NCBI GenBank assembly: GCA_013297575.1
Contig: JAAFHO010000441.1
Span: 1 to 5,016, forward strand
Length of the DNA: 5,016 bases
Direction: 5' to 3'
DNA from: Chitinophagales bacterium
GTDB lineage: Bacteria; Bacteroidota; Bacteroidia; Chitinophagales; Saprospiraceae
Below, piece after piece: positions 1 to 5,016 of the stretch (position 1 is the first letter of the stretch; every line of letters starts with the position of its first letter). The position numbers and the translations under genes were made by a program. The notes beneath the pieces are model-generated. The model made no database searches, was not told where the DNA came from, and was given only the letters and a program-made list of their open reading frames with translations.

Positions 1-353
1 ACGGTCATGCAGCATTGGCGGGCGACGGCGGTCATGTCTTCGGGGTTGGCGATCACTTTGATTTTGGGGTGGGCGGCAAGATCGGTGATGGTTTGGGGCG
101 GTTGGGCTCCGGCGATCCAGAATTCGATGGTTGGATCTTTTTCCCAGATTAGGGGGAGGATTTCTTCGGCGAAGTAGGTGGCTCCGTCGATATTGGGGTA
201 GTAGCTCATGGTGCCGATGAATAGGATGCGCGGCAGGGGGTTGTCGGGGAAAAGTTGTATGGTGTTGGTGTCTACGCCGTTGGGGACGGTCAGGGTGGTG
301 CCTTGGGGGGCGTGATTTGTCAGGTGCTGGCGATCGAGGTCGCTGACGGTGAA
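1..353 (-). CDS. Glycosyltransferase family 4 (GT-B), internal fragment
   Basis: The minus strand reads open from base 353 to the window edge, about 117 codons, and translates to the central and C-terminal half of a GT4 sugar transferase. Visible family marks are VSDLDRQHL, then VPNGVDT (the linker into the nucleotide-sugar-binding domain), then LFIGTMSYYPNIDGATYFA and EILPLIW, then FWIAGAQPP, and VIANPEDM before the edge. These enzymes move a sugar from a nucleotide donor to cell-surface or exopolysaccharide acceptors in the cytosol or at the inner membrane face; the substrate cannot be told here. The acceptor-binding N-terminal domain should lie beyond base 353 but is absent, because DUF1501 coding sequence starts there. 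The E-x7-E donor-site region would lie off the left edge. GC is about 60% with mostly C-ending codons, unlike everything to the right, so this piece probably comes from another genome or a foreign insert. The family call is firm; the origin is inferred. Confidence 0.8.
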
Positions 354-527
354 TCTCAAGGGATAATGGGGTATAACGTGGTAAAGGGGAAAACCAGTGT
401 TTTTGATGTTCAAGCCACTATTTTGAACCAATTGGGCTTCGACCACGAAAAATTTACCTACCCATTTCAAGGGCGACCATTTCGTTTGACGGATGTGAGT
501 GGTCGGGTGATTCGCGAAATTTTATAA
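354..527 (+). CDS. DUF1501 domain protein, C-terminal fragment
   Basis: This is the last 50 to 60 residues of a DUF1501-family protein (sulfatase/alkaline-phosphatase-like fold, often exported by the Tat route, function poorly known). The recognisable ending is MGYNVVKGKTSVFDVQATIL, then NQLGFDHEKFTYPFQGR, then PFRLTDVSGRVIREIL and TAA. The D-x-QATIL, LGFDH and FQGRxFRLTDV blocks are the usual C-terminal signature of the family. Family members are commonly around 400 to 500 residues, so most of the protein is missing. The reading frame stays open back to an ATG at 255, but that stretch is antisense to the glycosyltransferase and is not real DUF1501 sequence; convincing similarity begins near codon 363-368. 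It ends 7 bases before the thioesterase, which suggests cotranscription. The break is more likely a contig join than a natural start. Confidence 0.72.
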   Translation, partial: SQGIMGYNVVKGKTSVFDVQATILNQLGFDHEKFTYPFQGRPFRLTDVSGRVIREIL

Positions 528-534
528 AAAAACA

Positions 535-942
535 ATGTATAGTCACGATACGCAACAAAGGGTTCGTTACAGCGAAACCGATAAAATGGGTTATTTATAC
601 CACGGCAATTACGCCGCATATTTTGAATTGGGGCGGGTAGAGACCATCCGCTCCTTAGGTATTAGTTATAAGGATATAGAAGATGTATATGGTATTTGGT
701 TGCCTGTGATGAGTCTTGAAACACGGTTTATACGTCCTGCCTATTACGATGATGTGTTGTCGATCCATACCGAAATAAGGCGTAAGCCCGACGAGTATAT
801 TGTGTTCCATACGGAAATATTTACCCCAAATAAAAAACTTTGCGCGGGTGCTCGGGTAAAACTGTGTTTTTTTGATGCAAAGTTGAAAAAAGTAGTGGTC
901 GCACCACCGTTTTTTATGGACGCGCTGAGTGCGTATTTTTGA
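535..942 (+). CDS. Acyl-CoA thioesterase, YbgC/FadM-type hotdog fold (4HBT)
   Basis: The 135-residue protein has the normal length of a single-hotdog thioesterase, an enzyme that hydrolyses acyl-CoA (in some relatives acyl-ACP) to free acid and CoA in the cytosol. The N-terminal active-site block is plain: RVRYSETDKMGYLYHGNYAA at residues 9-28, then YFELGR (29-34). In this family the Asp of the TD pair (D16) is catalytic, with the following Tyr/His-rich YHGNY (22-26) in the active-site loop; YHANY is commoner, so G24 is a small departure. The middle (residues 58-115) has the alternating hydrophobic pattern of the hotdog beta sheet. The start is the ATG 7 bases after the DUF1501 stop; the gap is A-rich and has no Shine-Dalgarno site, normal for Bacteroidota. 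The natural substrate (short-chain, long-chain or aromatic acyl-CoA) cannot be decided from sequence. A terminator candidate lies about 110 bases downstream. Confidence 0.88.
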   Translation: MYSHDTQQRVRYSETDKMGYLYHGNYAAYFELGRVETIRSLGISYKDIEDVYGIWLPVMSLETRFIRPAYYDDVLSIHTEIRRKPDEYIVFHTEIFTPNKKLCAGARVKLCFFDAKLKKVVVAPPFFMDALSAYF

Positions 943-1051
943 ATGTTGGTACGGAGATTATCATTTATTTTTGCCAAATATTTAACGGTGCACAGCGGAG
1001 TGCGTAAAAGGTGGTGTAGCAGCCATAAGTCTAATACGTTTACTATTTATG

Positions 1052-1089
1052 ATGGGCAAAGTAGGTATTTCGTATTTGCCCATGTTTTT
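1052..1089 (+). terminator. Rho-independent terminator candidate
   Basis: A perfect 9-bp inverted repeat, ATGGGCAAA (1052-1060) with TTTGCCCAT (1075-1083), encloses a 14-base loop and is followed by G and five T residues (1085-1089). It lies 109 bases past the thioesterase stop and would end the upstream transcription unit before gyrA. The loop is longer than usual, which lowers the score. Confidence 0.65.
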
Positions 1090-1100
1090 GCCACAAAAGT

Positions 1101-1123
1101 ACCTTGAAGCAAAGGTTTTTTTT
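1101..1123 (+). terminator. Second, weaker terminator-like hairpin
   Basis: ACCTT (1101-1105) can pair with AAGGT (1112-1116) around a 6-base loop, and a run of T continues to 1123. The stem can lengthen after one mismatch by pairing AAAA at 1095-1098 with TTTT at 1119-1122. It is AT-rich and weak alone, but sits just behind the stronger hairpin and could be a back-up stop. Confidence 0.35.
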
Positions 1124-1176
1124 CTGTTTTTCTCTTTATATCTAACAAATTACTAGGATCAAACCCAGTTTCTATG

Positions 1177-1184
1177 TACCTTCG
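1177..1184 (+). promoter_or_regulatory. Possible Bacteroidota -7 element for gyrA (TACCTTCG)
   Basis: TACCTTCG matches the Bacteroidota -7 consensus TAnnTTTG at all but one fixed base and is followed by a GC-rich stretch. It lies about 42 bases before the gyrA ATG, giving a leader of roughly 35 bases. I see no good -33 TTG at the expected distance, so the call rests on one box only. Confidence 0.4.
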
Positions 1185-1225
1185 CGCTCGTTTTTAACAA
1201 AACAAAGAATTGAATTAGTTAAGGT

Positions 1226-3817
1226 ATGCAGGAAACTCGGATTATCCCGATCAATATTGAAGAAGAACTGAAGGTAGCCTATATTGACTACTCCATGTCA
1301 GTTATCGTATCGCGTGCTCTGCCGGACGTACGCGATGGCCTCAAACCCGTTCACCGCCGTGTGTTGTATGGTATGACGGATCTCGGTTTGGGTTACAATA
1401 AAACTTATAAAAAATCTGCCCGTATTGTGGGTGAGGTATTGGGTAAATATCACCCACATGGTGATAGTTCGGTATATGATGCTATGGTGCGTTTGGCCCA
1501 AGACTGGAGTTTGCGCTATCCTTTGGTGGATGGACAAGGTAACTTCGGATCTATGGACGGCGATAGCCCAGCAGCGATGCGTTATACAGAGGCTCGTTTG
1601 CGCCGTATTGCGGATGAAATGCTAGGCGATATCGATAAAGATACCGTCGATTTTCAACTGAATTTTGATGATTCGCTGGAAGAACCGACCGTTATGCCTG
1701 CTAAATTCCCTAATTTACTGGTGAATGGCGCATCTGGTATTGCAGTAGGTATGGCTACGAATATGATGCCGCACAATTTGACGGAAATCTGTAATGCCAC
1801 GATTGCATTGGTAGATAATCCGGAATTGACGGTTGAAGACCTCATGGAGTACGTACTTGCGCCCGACTTCCCAACAGGCGGTATTATTTACGGGCTCACG
1901 GGTGTAAAAGAAGGTTTTCGTACCGGTCGCGGTAGGGTAGTGGTGCGTTCCAAAACAGAGATTGAAACAGAAACCAATGGCCGCGAATCGATCATTGTGA
2001 CCGAAATTCCTTATCAAATCAATAAGGCCGTTTTGATTGCAAAAATTGCGGAATTGGTTAATGATAAAAAAATACTTGGTGTTTCCGATGTTCGGGACGA
2101 ATCCAACCGCGAGGGGGTTCGTATGGTCATTGAAATACGGCGTGATGCAGCGGCAAATGTAATTTTGAGCCAATTGTTCAAACTTACGCCTTTGCAAACC
2201 AGTTACGGTATTAATAATATCGCCTTGGTAAATGGTCGCCCACGAACGTTGAATCTGCTCGATCTTATTCAGGAGTTCATCAAATTCCGTATTGAGGTAG
2301 TTATTCGCCGTACTAAATTTGAACTCAAGAAAGCCGAAGAACGCGCCCATATTCTGGAAGGTTTATTGATCGCTTTGGATCATTTGGACGAGGTGATTAA
2401 ATTGATCCGTGGATCGAAGGATGCAGAAGAAGCACGCGAGGGATTGATGTCCAAATTTGGATTGAGCGAATTACAAGCCAAAGCCATTTTGGCCATGCGT
2501 TTGCAACAACTTACCGGACTTGAGCGCGATAAAGTACGCGCTGAATACGACGAGTTGATGAAAAAAATTGCTGAATTAAAGGCAATTTTAGCAGATGAAC
2601 GCCTACAACGCGATATCATTAAAGGAGAATTGACCGATATTGTTGCCCGTTATGGTGACGCACGTCGTACTTCTATCGAGGTAAATGAAGGCGATATCAG
2701 TATTGAAGATTTGATCGAGGATGAAGAAGTGGTGATTACCATCAGTCATGCCGGATACATCAAACGTACTCCAATTACGGAATATCGTTCGCAAGGTCGT
2801 GGCGGTCGTGGCGCAAAAGGCGTGCGTACCCGCGATGAAGATTTTGTGGAGCACATGTTTACGGCAACCAACCACAATTCGATCTTGTTATTTACGGAAA
2901 GTGGACGCTGTTTTTGGCTCAAGGCGTACGAAATTCCAGAAGGTGCCAAAGGTACAACTGGTCGCGTGATCCAAAATTTGTTGAATATTCCAAAAGAGGA
3001 TAAAATACGCGCTTATATCATTGTCAAAAAACTAGACGATGAGGAGTTTATAAAGAATAATTATATCATATTCTGTACAAAACGCGGTCAGATCAAAAAG
3101 ACCTTGTTGGAAGATTATTCTCGCCCGCGTCAAGGCGGTATTAATGCCATTACCATTAACGAAGGCGATGCATTGATTGAGGCAAAATTGACCAATGGCA
3201 GTAATGAAATTATCCTCGCTGTACGCAGTGGCCGTGCGATCCGCTTTAATGAGCAAGATGTGCGCCCAATGGGTCGTACTGCTGCGGGTGTTCGTGGTAT
3301 TACGGTAAATGGTGAAGATCGCGTGATCGGTATGGTATGTATCGACCCAAGTGATCCAAACGCCAGCGTACTGGTGATTTCGGAAAAAGGTATGGGCAAA
3401 AGAACCTCCATTGAAGATTATCGCGTACAAAGTCGCGGTGGACAAGGGGTAAAAACCATGCAAGTAACCGAAAAAACGGGTAAATTGGTTGCCATCAAAT
3501 CGGTAACAGATGCGGATGATTTGATGATCACCACGGAATCTGGGGTAGTGATTCGTACTGCTGCAGATGAATTACGCGTCATGGGTCGTGCTACACAGGG
3601 CGTAAAAATCATCCGTTTGGACGATAAAGATGCCATTGCAGATGTAACGGTTGTGGCCAGCGAGCCAGAAGCGGCTATTGTTGCGGCTTTAGAAGGCGAA
3701 GAAGGTGCTATCGAAAGTACATCATTTATTCAAGATGCGATCATCATTGAGGATGATGTTGATGTATCTGATGATGCGACGACGACTAGCGACGATACCG
3801 ACGAAACAGAAGCATAA
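1226..3817 (+). CDS. gyrA: DNA gyrase subunit A
   Basis: The 863-residue protein is a full-length GyrA, the breakage-rejoining subunit of the A2B2 gyrase that adds negative supercoils at the cost of ATP bound by GyrB. The N-terminal half has SRALPDVRDGLKPVHRR (29-45), the quinolone-region helix with KYHPHGDSSVYDAMVRLAQ (74-92), and AAMRYTEARL (116-125), where Y120 is the catalytic Tyr (E. coli Y122). S81 and D85 match E. coli S83 and D87, so the quinolone region looks wild type. NGASGIAVGMATNMMPHNL (167-185) is the next conserved block. The long helical coiled-coil arm covers about 355-475. The C-terminal beta-pinwheel (about 500-815) carries the GyrA box QGRGGRG (523-529), which separates GyrA from ParC, and a degenerate repeat QSRGGQG (735-741). 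The last 25 or so residues are an acidic tail rich in D, E, S and T. The ATG at 1226 gives the conserved short GyrA N-terminus; the leader is A/T-rich without a usable Shine-Dalgarno site. ftsE follows after 2 bases. Confidence 0.98.
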   Translation: MQETRIIPINIEEELKVAYIDYSMSVIVSRALPDVRDGLKPVHRRVLYGMTDLGLGYNKTYKKSARIVGEVLGKYHPHGDSSVYDAMVRLAQDWSLRYPLVDGQGNFGSMDGDSPAAMRYTEARLRRIADEMLGDIDKDTVDFQLNFDDSLEEPTVMPAKFPNLLVNGASGIAVGMATNMMPHNLTEICNATIALVDNPELTVEDLMEYVLAPDFPTGGIIYGLTGVKEGFRTGRGRVVVRSKTEIETETNGRESIIVTEIPYQINKAVLIAKIAELVNDKKILGVSDVRDESNREGVRMVIEIRRDAAANVILSQLFKLTPLQTSYGINNIALVNGRPRTLNLLDLIQEFIKFRIEVVIRRTKFELKKAEERAHILEGLLIALDHLDEVIKLIRGSKDAEEAREGLMSKFGLSELQAKAILAMRLQQLTGLERDKVRAEYDELMKKIAELKAILADERLQRDIIKGELTDIVARYGDARRTSIEVNEGDISIEDLIEDEEVVITISHAGYIKRTPITEYRSQGRGGRGAKGVRTRDEDFVEHMFTATNHNSILLFTESGRCFWLKAYEIPEGAKGTTGRVIQNLLNIPKEDKIRAYIIVKKLDDEEFIKNNYIIFCTKRGQIKKTLLEDYSRPRQGGINAITINEGDALIEAKLTNGSNEIILAVRSGRAIRFNEQDVRPMGRTAAGVRGITVNGEDRVIGMVCIDPSDPNASVLVISEKGMGKRTSIEDYRVQSRGGQGVKTMQVTEKTGKLVAIKSVTDADDLMITTESGVVIRTAADELRVMGRATQGVKIIRLDDKDAIADVTVVASEPEAAIVAALEGEEGAIESTSFIQDAIIIEDDVDVSDDATTTSDDTDETEA

Positions 3818-3819
3818 TT

Positions 3820-4509
3820 ATGAGCATAGTCAAACTCGTTAACGCCGATATTAGCCAACAAGATGGTAAAATTGTGCTCCCTCAAGTCAGTTTGGACGTG
3901 AAGGAAGGCGAGTTTGTTTATTTGATAGGTAAAACGGGGAGTGGCAAAAGTAGTTTGCTCAAAACACTTTACGGCGCGCTTACCCAAACGACGGGTTCAG
4001 GTATAGTAGCAGGTTTCGATCTGCGGACGCTTAATCGCAATACTATACCTGAACTCCGCCGTAAATTAGGTATTGTTTTTCAGGATTTTAATTTGTTGAC
4101 CGATCGTTCCGTTGGTCAAAACTTACTGTTTGTGTTAGAGGCTACCGGATGGACAAATAAGGTAGAGATGGCGCAACGCGCCCAAAAAGTACTCGAAGAA
4201 GTTGATCTTTCTCATAAATGGAACGCTATGCCTTTTGAACTGTCGGGCGGAGAGCAACAACGTGTTGTGATTGCTCGTGCGTTGCTCAATCAGCCGGCCT
4301 TGATTATTGCCGACGAACCAACGGGTAACCTTGATCCTGAAACGAGCGACGATATTCTTACCTTATTGCGCCGATTGGCCAAAGATCATAATTCCGCAGT
4401 GATTTGCGCTACCCATGATTACCGTATTTTACAACATTTTCCAGCGCGGATTGTCCGGGTAATTAATGGGAAACTTGTGGATGATGAGGGTTTGGGGTTG
4501 AATAAGTAG
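3820..4509 (+). CDS. ftsE: Cell division ABC transporter ATPase FtsE
   Basis: The 229-residue protein is a complete ABC ATPase of the FtsE/LolD/MacB class. Visible motifs are Walker A GKTGSGKS (37-44), Q-loop FQDFNLL (87-93, Q88), signature LSGGEQQR (141-148), Walker B LIIADE (161-166, with catalytic E166), D-loop NLDP (170-173) and the H-loop in CATHDY (196-201, H199). The wording around these, such as KTGSGKSSLLKTLYG, LRRKLGIVFQDFNLLTDRSV and FVLEATGW, is that of Bacteroidota FtsE. FtsE pairs with the membrane protein FtsX at the division site and, in studied species, turns on peptidoglycan hydrolases. It has no membrane segment of its own. Its ATG lies 2 bases after the gyrA stop, so translation is probably coupled; FtsX is not next door, which I recall as usual in this phylum. 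Two TAG codons in a row end the gene. A LolD-like role is the main alternative. Confidence 0.82.
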   Translation: MSIVKLVNADISQQDGKIVLPQVSLDVKEGEFVYLIGKTGSGKSSLLKTLYGALTQTTGSGIVAGFDLRTLNRNTIPELRRKLGIVFQDFNLLTDRSVGQNLLFVLEATGWTNKVEMAQRAQKVLEEVDLSHKWNAMPFELSGGEQQRVVIARALLNQPALIIADEPTGNLDPETSDDILTLLRRLAKDHNSAVICATHDYRILQHFPARIVRVINGKLVDDEGLGLNK

Positions 4510-4534
4510 TAGATTGGTTGTACGTTGCTCCACT

Positions 4535-4577
4535 CACAGGGCGATGCCCTGTGTTAAATGATGCGCCCCTTCAGGGC
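4535..4577. repeat. Double-hairpin palindromic element, REP-like; possible ftsE terminator
   Basis: CACAGGGC (4535-4542) and GCCCTGTG (4546-4553) form a perfect 8-bp GC-rich stem with a GAT loop. Eleven bases later GCCC (4565-4568) and GGGC (4574-4577) form a second small stem with loop CTTCA. The block resembles, from memory, GC-rich palindromic units scattered between genes in many Bacteroidota genomes; only one copy is in this window, so repetition cannot be shown here. It lies 25 bases after the ftsE stop with no T run behind it, so it may slow decay of the mRNA 3' end or help termination rather than be a classic terminator. Related flanking sequence may extend it to about 4524-4580. Confidence 0.55.
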
Positions 4578-4640
4578 TTGCAATCCAGACTCAAAATCCA
4601 TATGGGAAACTGCAGAGGAAGGCTCTTTTCTTTTTAATAT

Positions 4641-4680
4641 ACTACTTAATTAGAGTTGACATCCAATCGGATTGAGTAGT
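4641..4680. repeat. Imperfect inverted repeat between convergent genes
   Basis: ACTACTTAAT (4641-4650) pairs with ATTGAGTAGT (4671-4680) over 10 bp with one G-U pair, around a 20-base loop. It lies 12 bases past the stop of the minus-strand gene. In that gene's direction the stem is followed by an A-rich run, not a T run, so it does not fit an intrinsic terminator well. Confidence 0.3.
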
Positions 4681-4692
4681 CCAATATAATAC

Positions 4693-5016
4693 TTACTCAT
4701 CTTCCTTGCGAGGTGGCGGGAGTTCAATTAGTCCATTATCAATATCTTCTTGGTATATTATTTTTCCATCTAATAATATACCTTCTTTTGTCACTGAGTC
4801 TCTATGCGATTCATTATAGACATCGAATATACCACCTAAACTAAGTATCTTTTCAGATAATGCTCTGATGAAACTATTAAATCTTGGCGTTATTCTATAT
4901 GCAATATCTCTATTATTATGTGGTGGGTCCAATTCGAGACCTGCCCTATAGCCAGTACAACTTATTTCGTAATCTATTTCTTCCCACCATATATTGCTAT
5001 AAGATAGTATATCAAA
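4693..5016 (-). CDS. Hypothetical protein, C-terminal part (5' end beyond window)
   Basis: The minus strand is open from the right edge to a TAA at 4693-4695, giving at least 107 residues. An internal TTG at 4930-4932 could be taken as a start, but the frame stays open upstream through NIWWEEIDYEISCTGYRAGL, whose composition is protein-like, so I treat the gene as running out of the window. I do not recognise the family. Visible features are a Trp/acidic patch (NIWWEEIDYE), LELDPPHNNRDIAYRITPRF, a likely amphipathic helix NSFIRALSEKILSLGG, KEGILLDGKIIYQEDIDNG, and a Pro then charged tail ELPPPRKEDE. No membrane segment or signal is seen in this part. GC is about 32% with many ATA and AGA codons, unlike gyrA, which favours CGT/CGC and ATT/ATC, so horizontal acquisition is plausible. 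A small soluble cytosolic protein, perhaps an immunity-type protein, would fit, but that is only a guess. Confidence 0.6.
   Translation of the reverse strand, partial: FDILSYSNIWWEEIDYEISCTGYRAGLELDPPHNNRDIAYRITPRFNSFIRALSEKILSLGGIFDVYNESHRDSVTKEGILLDGKIIYQEDIDNGLIELPPPRKEDE

Larger units (their letters stand above)
943..1225. other. Intergenic region between thioesterase and gyrA
   Basis: This 283-base gap has no credible coding sequence on either strand. From the left it holds about 110 bases without recognisable structure beyond a small GCAC/GTGC inverted repeat at 990-1003. A terminator-like hairpin follows (1052-1089), then a weaker hairpin with a long T run (1101-1123), then a T-rich stretch to about 1137, and a candidate gyrA promoter (1177-1184) with an A-rich leader. 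Confidence 0.6.
4510..4692. other. Intergenic region between convergent genes
   Basis: This 183-base gap lies between ftsE and the leftward gene at the right edge. It contains the paired hairpin element at 4535-4577 and a long imperfect inverted repeat at 4641-4680, and turns AT-rich after about 4620. I see no open reading frame worth calling. Confidence 0.55.

Noticed and set aside
255..353. First third of the plus-strand open frame that runs from an ATG at 255 into the DUF1501 end
   Set aside because: It is antisense to clear glycosyltransferase coding sequence and its translation (Gly/Val-rich) has no DUF1501 character; it is open only by chance up to the junction.
744..977. Minus-strand open frame of 77 codons over the thioesterase end
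   Set aside because: Antisense to the conserved hotdog domain and without recognisable features.
968..1093. Direct repeat TTTTTGCCA at 968-976 and 1085-1093
   Set aside because: Nine bases of AT-rich sequence with no further similarity around them; likely chance.
1221..1224. AAGG just before the gyrA ATG as a Shine-Dalgarno site
   Set aside because: It is only 1 base from the ATG, too close to work as such, and Bacteroidota genes commonly lack these sites.
1445..1500. Quinolone-resistance substitutions in GyrA
   Set aside because: S81 and D85, the equivalents of E. coli S83 and D87, are the wild-type residues.
1715..2350. Open frame of 211 codons on the minus strand inside gyrA
   Set aside because: It lies wholly within well-conserved gyrA coding sequence, and its translation is rich in Asn, Cys, Phe and His, as expected for an antisense shadow.
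4930..4932. TTG as the start codon of the right-edge gene
   Set aside because: The frame stays open for 28 more codons to the window edge with protein-like content, so a start further upstream is more likely.

Overview
The window suggests a member of the Bacteroidota, probably of the Saprospiraceae/Haliscomenobacter type. The evidence is the style of the GyrA and FtsE sequences, A-rich leaders without Shine-Dalgarno sites, a TAnnTTTG-like -7 element before gyrA, and a DUF1501 C-terminus of the kind common in that group. Lineage is inferred from motifs and was not tested by a search.

Layout: bases 1 to about 353 are GC-rich (about 60% in the stretches I counted) and encode, on the minus strand, an internal piece of a family 4 (GT-B) glycosyltransferase. 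Between about 354 and 366 this stops mid-protein, and the plus strand at once becomes the last 50 to 60 residues of a DUF1501-family protein, which in turn lacks its N-terminal part. Two genes cut at one point, with a sharp change in composition, look like a chimeric contig join or a rearrangement. After the join come a DUF1501 fragment and, 7 bases later, a complete hotdog-fold acyl-CoA thioesterase (535-942), probably one transcription unit. A 283-base gap follows with two terminator-like hairpins and a weak promoter. Then come gyrA (1226-3817, complete, 863 aa) and, only 2 bases later, an FtsE-type ABC ATPase (3820-4509). The 183-base gap after ftsE holds a strong 8-bp hairpin with a second small one, of the kind dispersed as repeats in Bacteroidota. 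At the right edge an AT-rich (about 32% GC) minus-strand gene of unknown function runs out of the window.

The core (gyrA, ftsE) is housekeeping: DNA supercoiling, and cell division through FtsEX. I see no defence system, mobile-element gene, CRISPR array, tRNA or rRNA. The items most worth checking are the abrupt junction near 354-366, the unrecognised low-GC gene at the right edge, and the hairpin element at 4535-4577.
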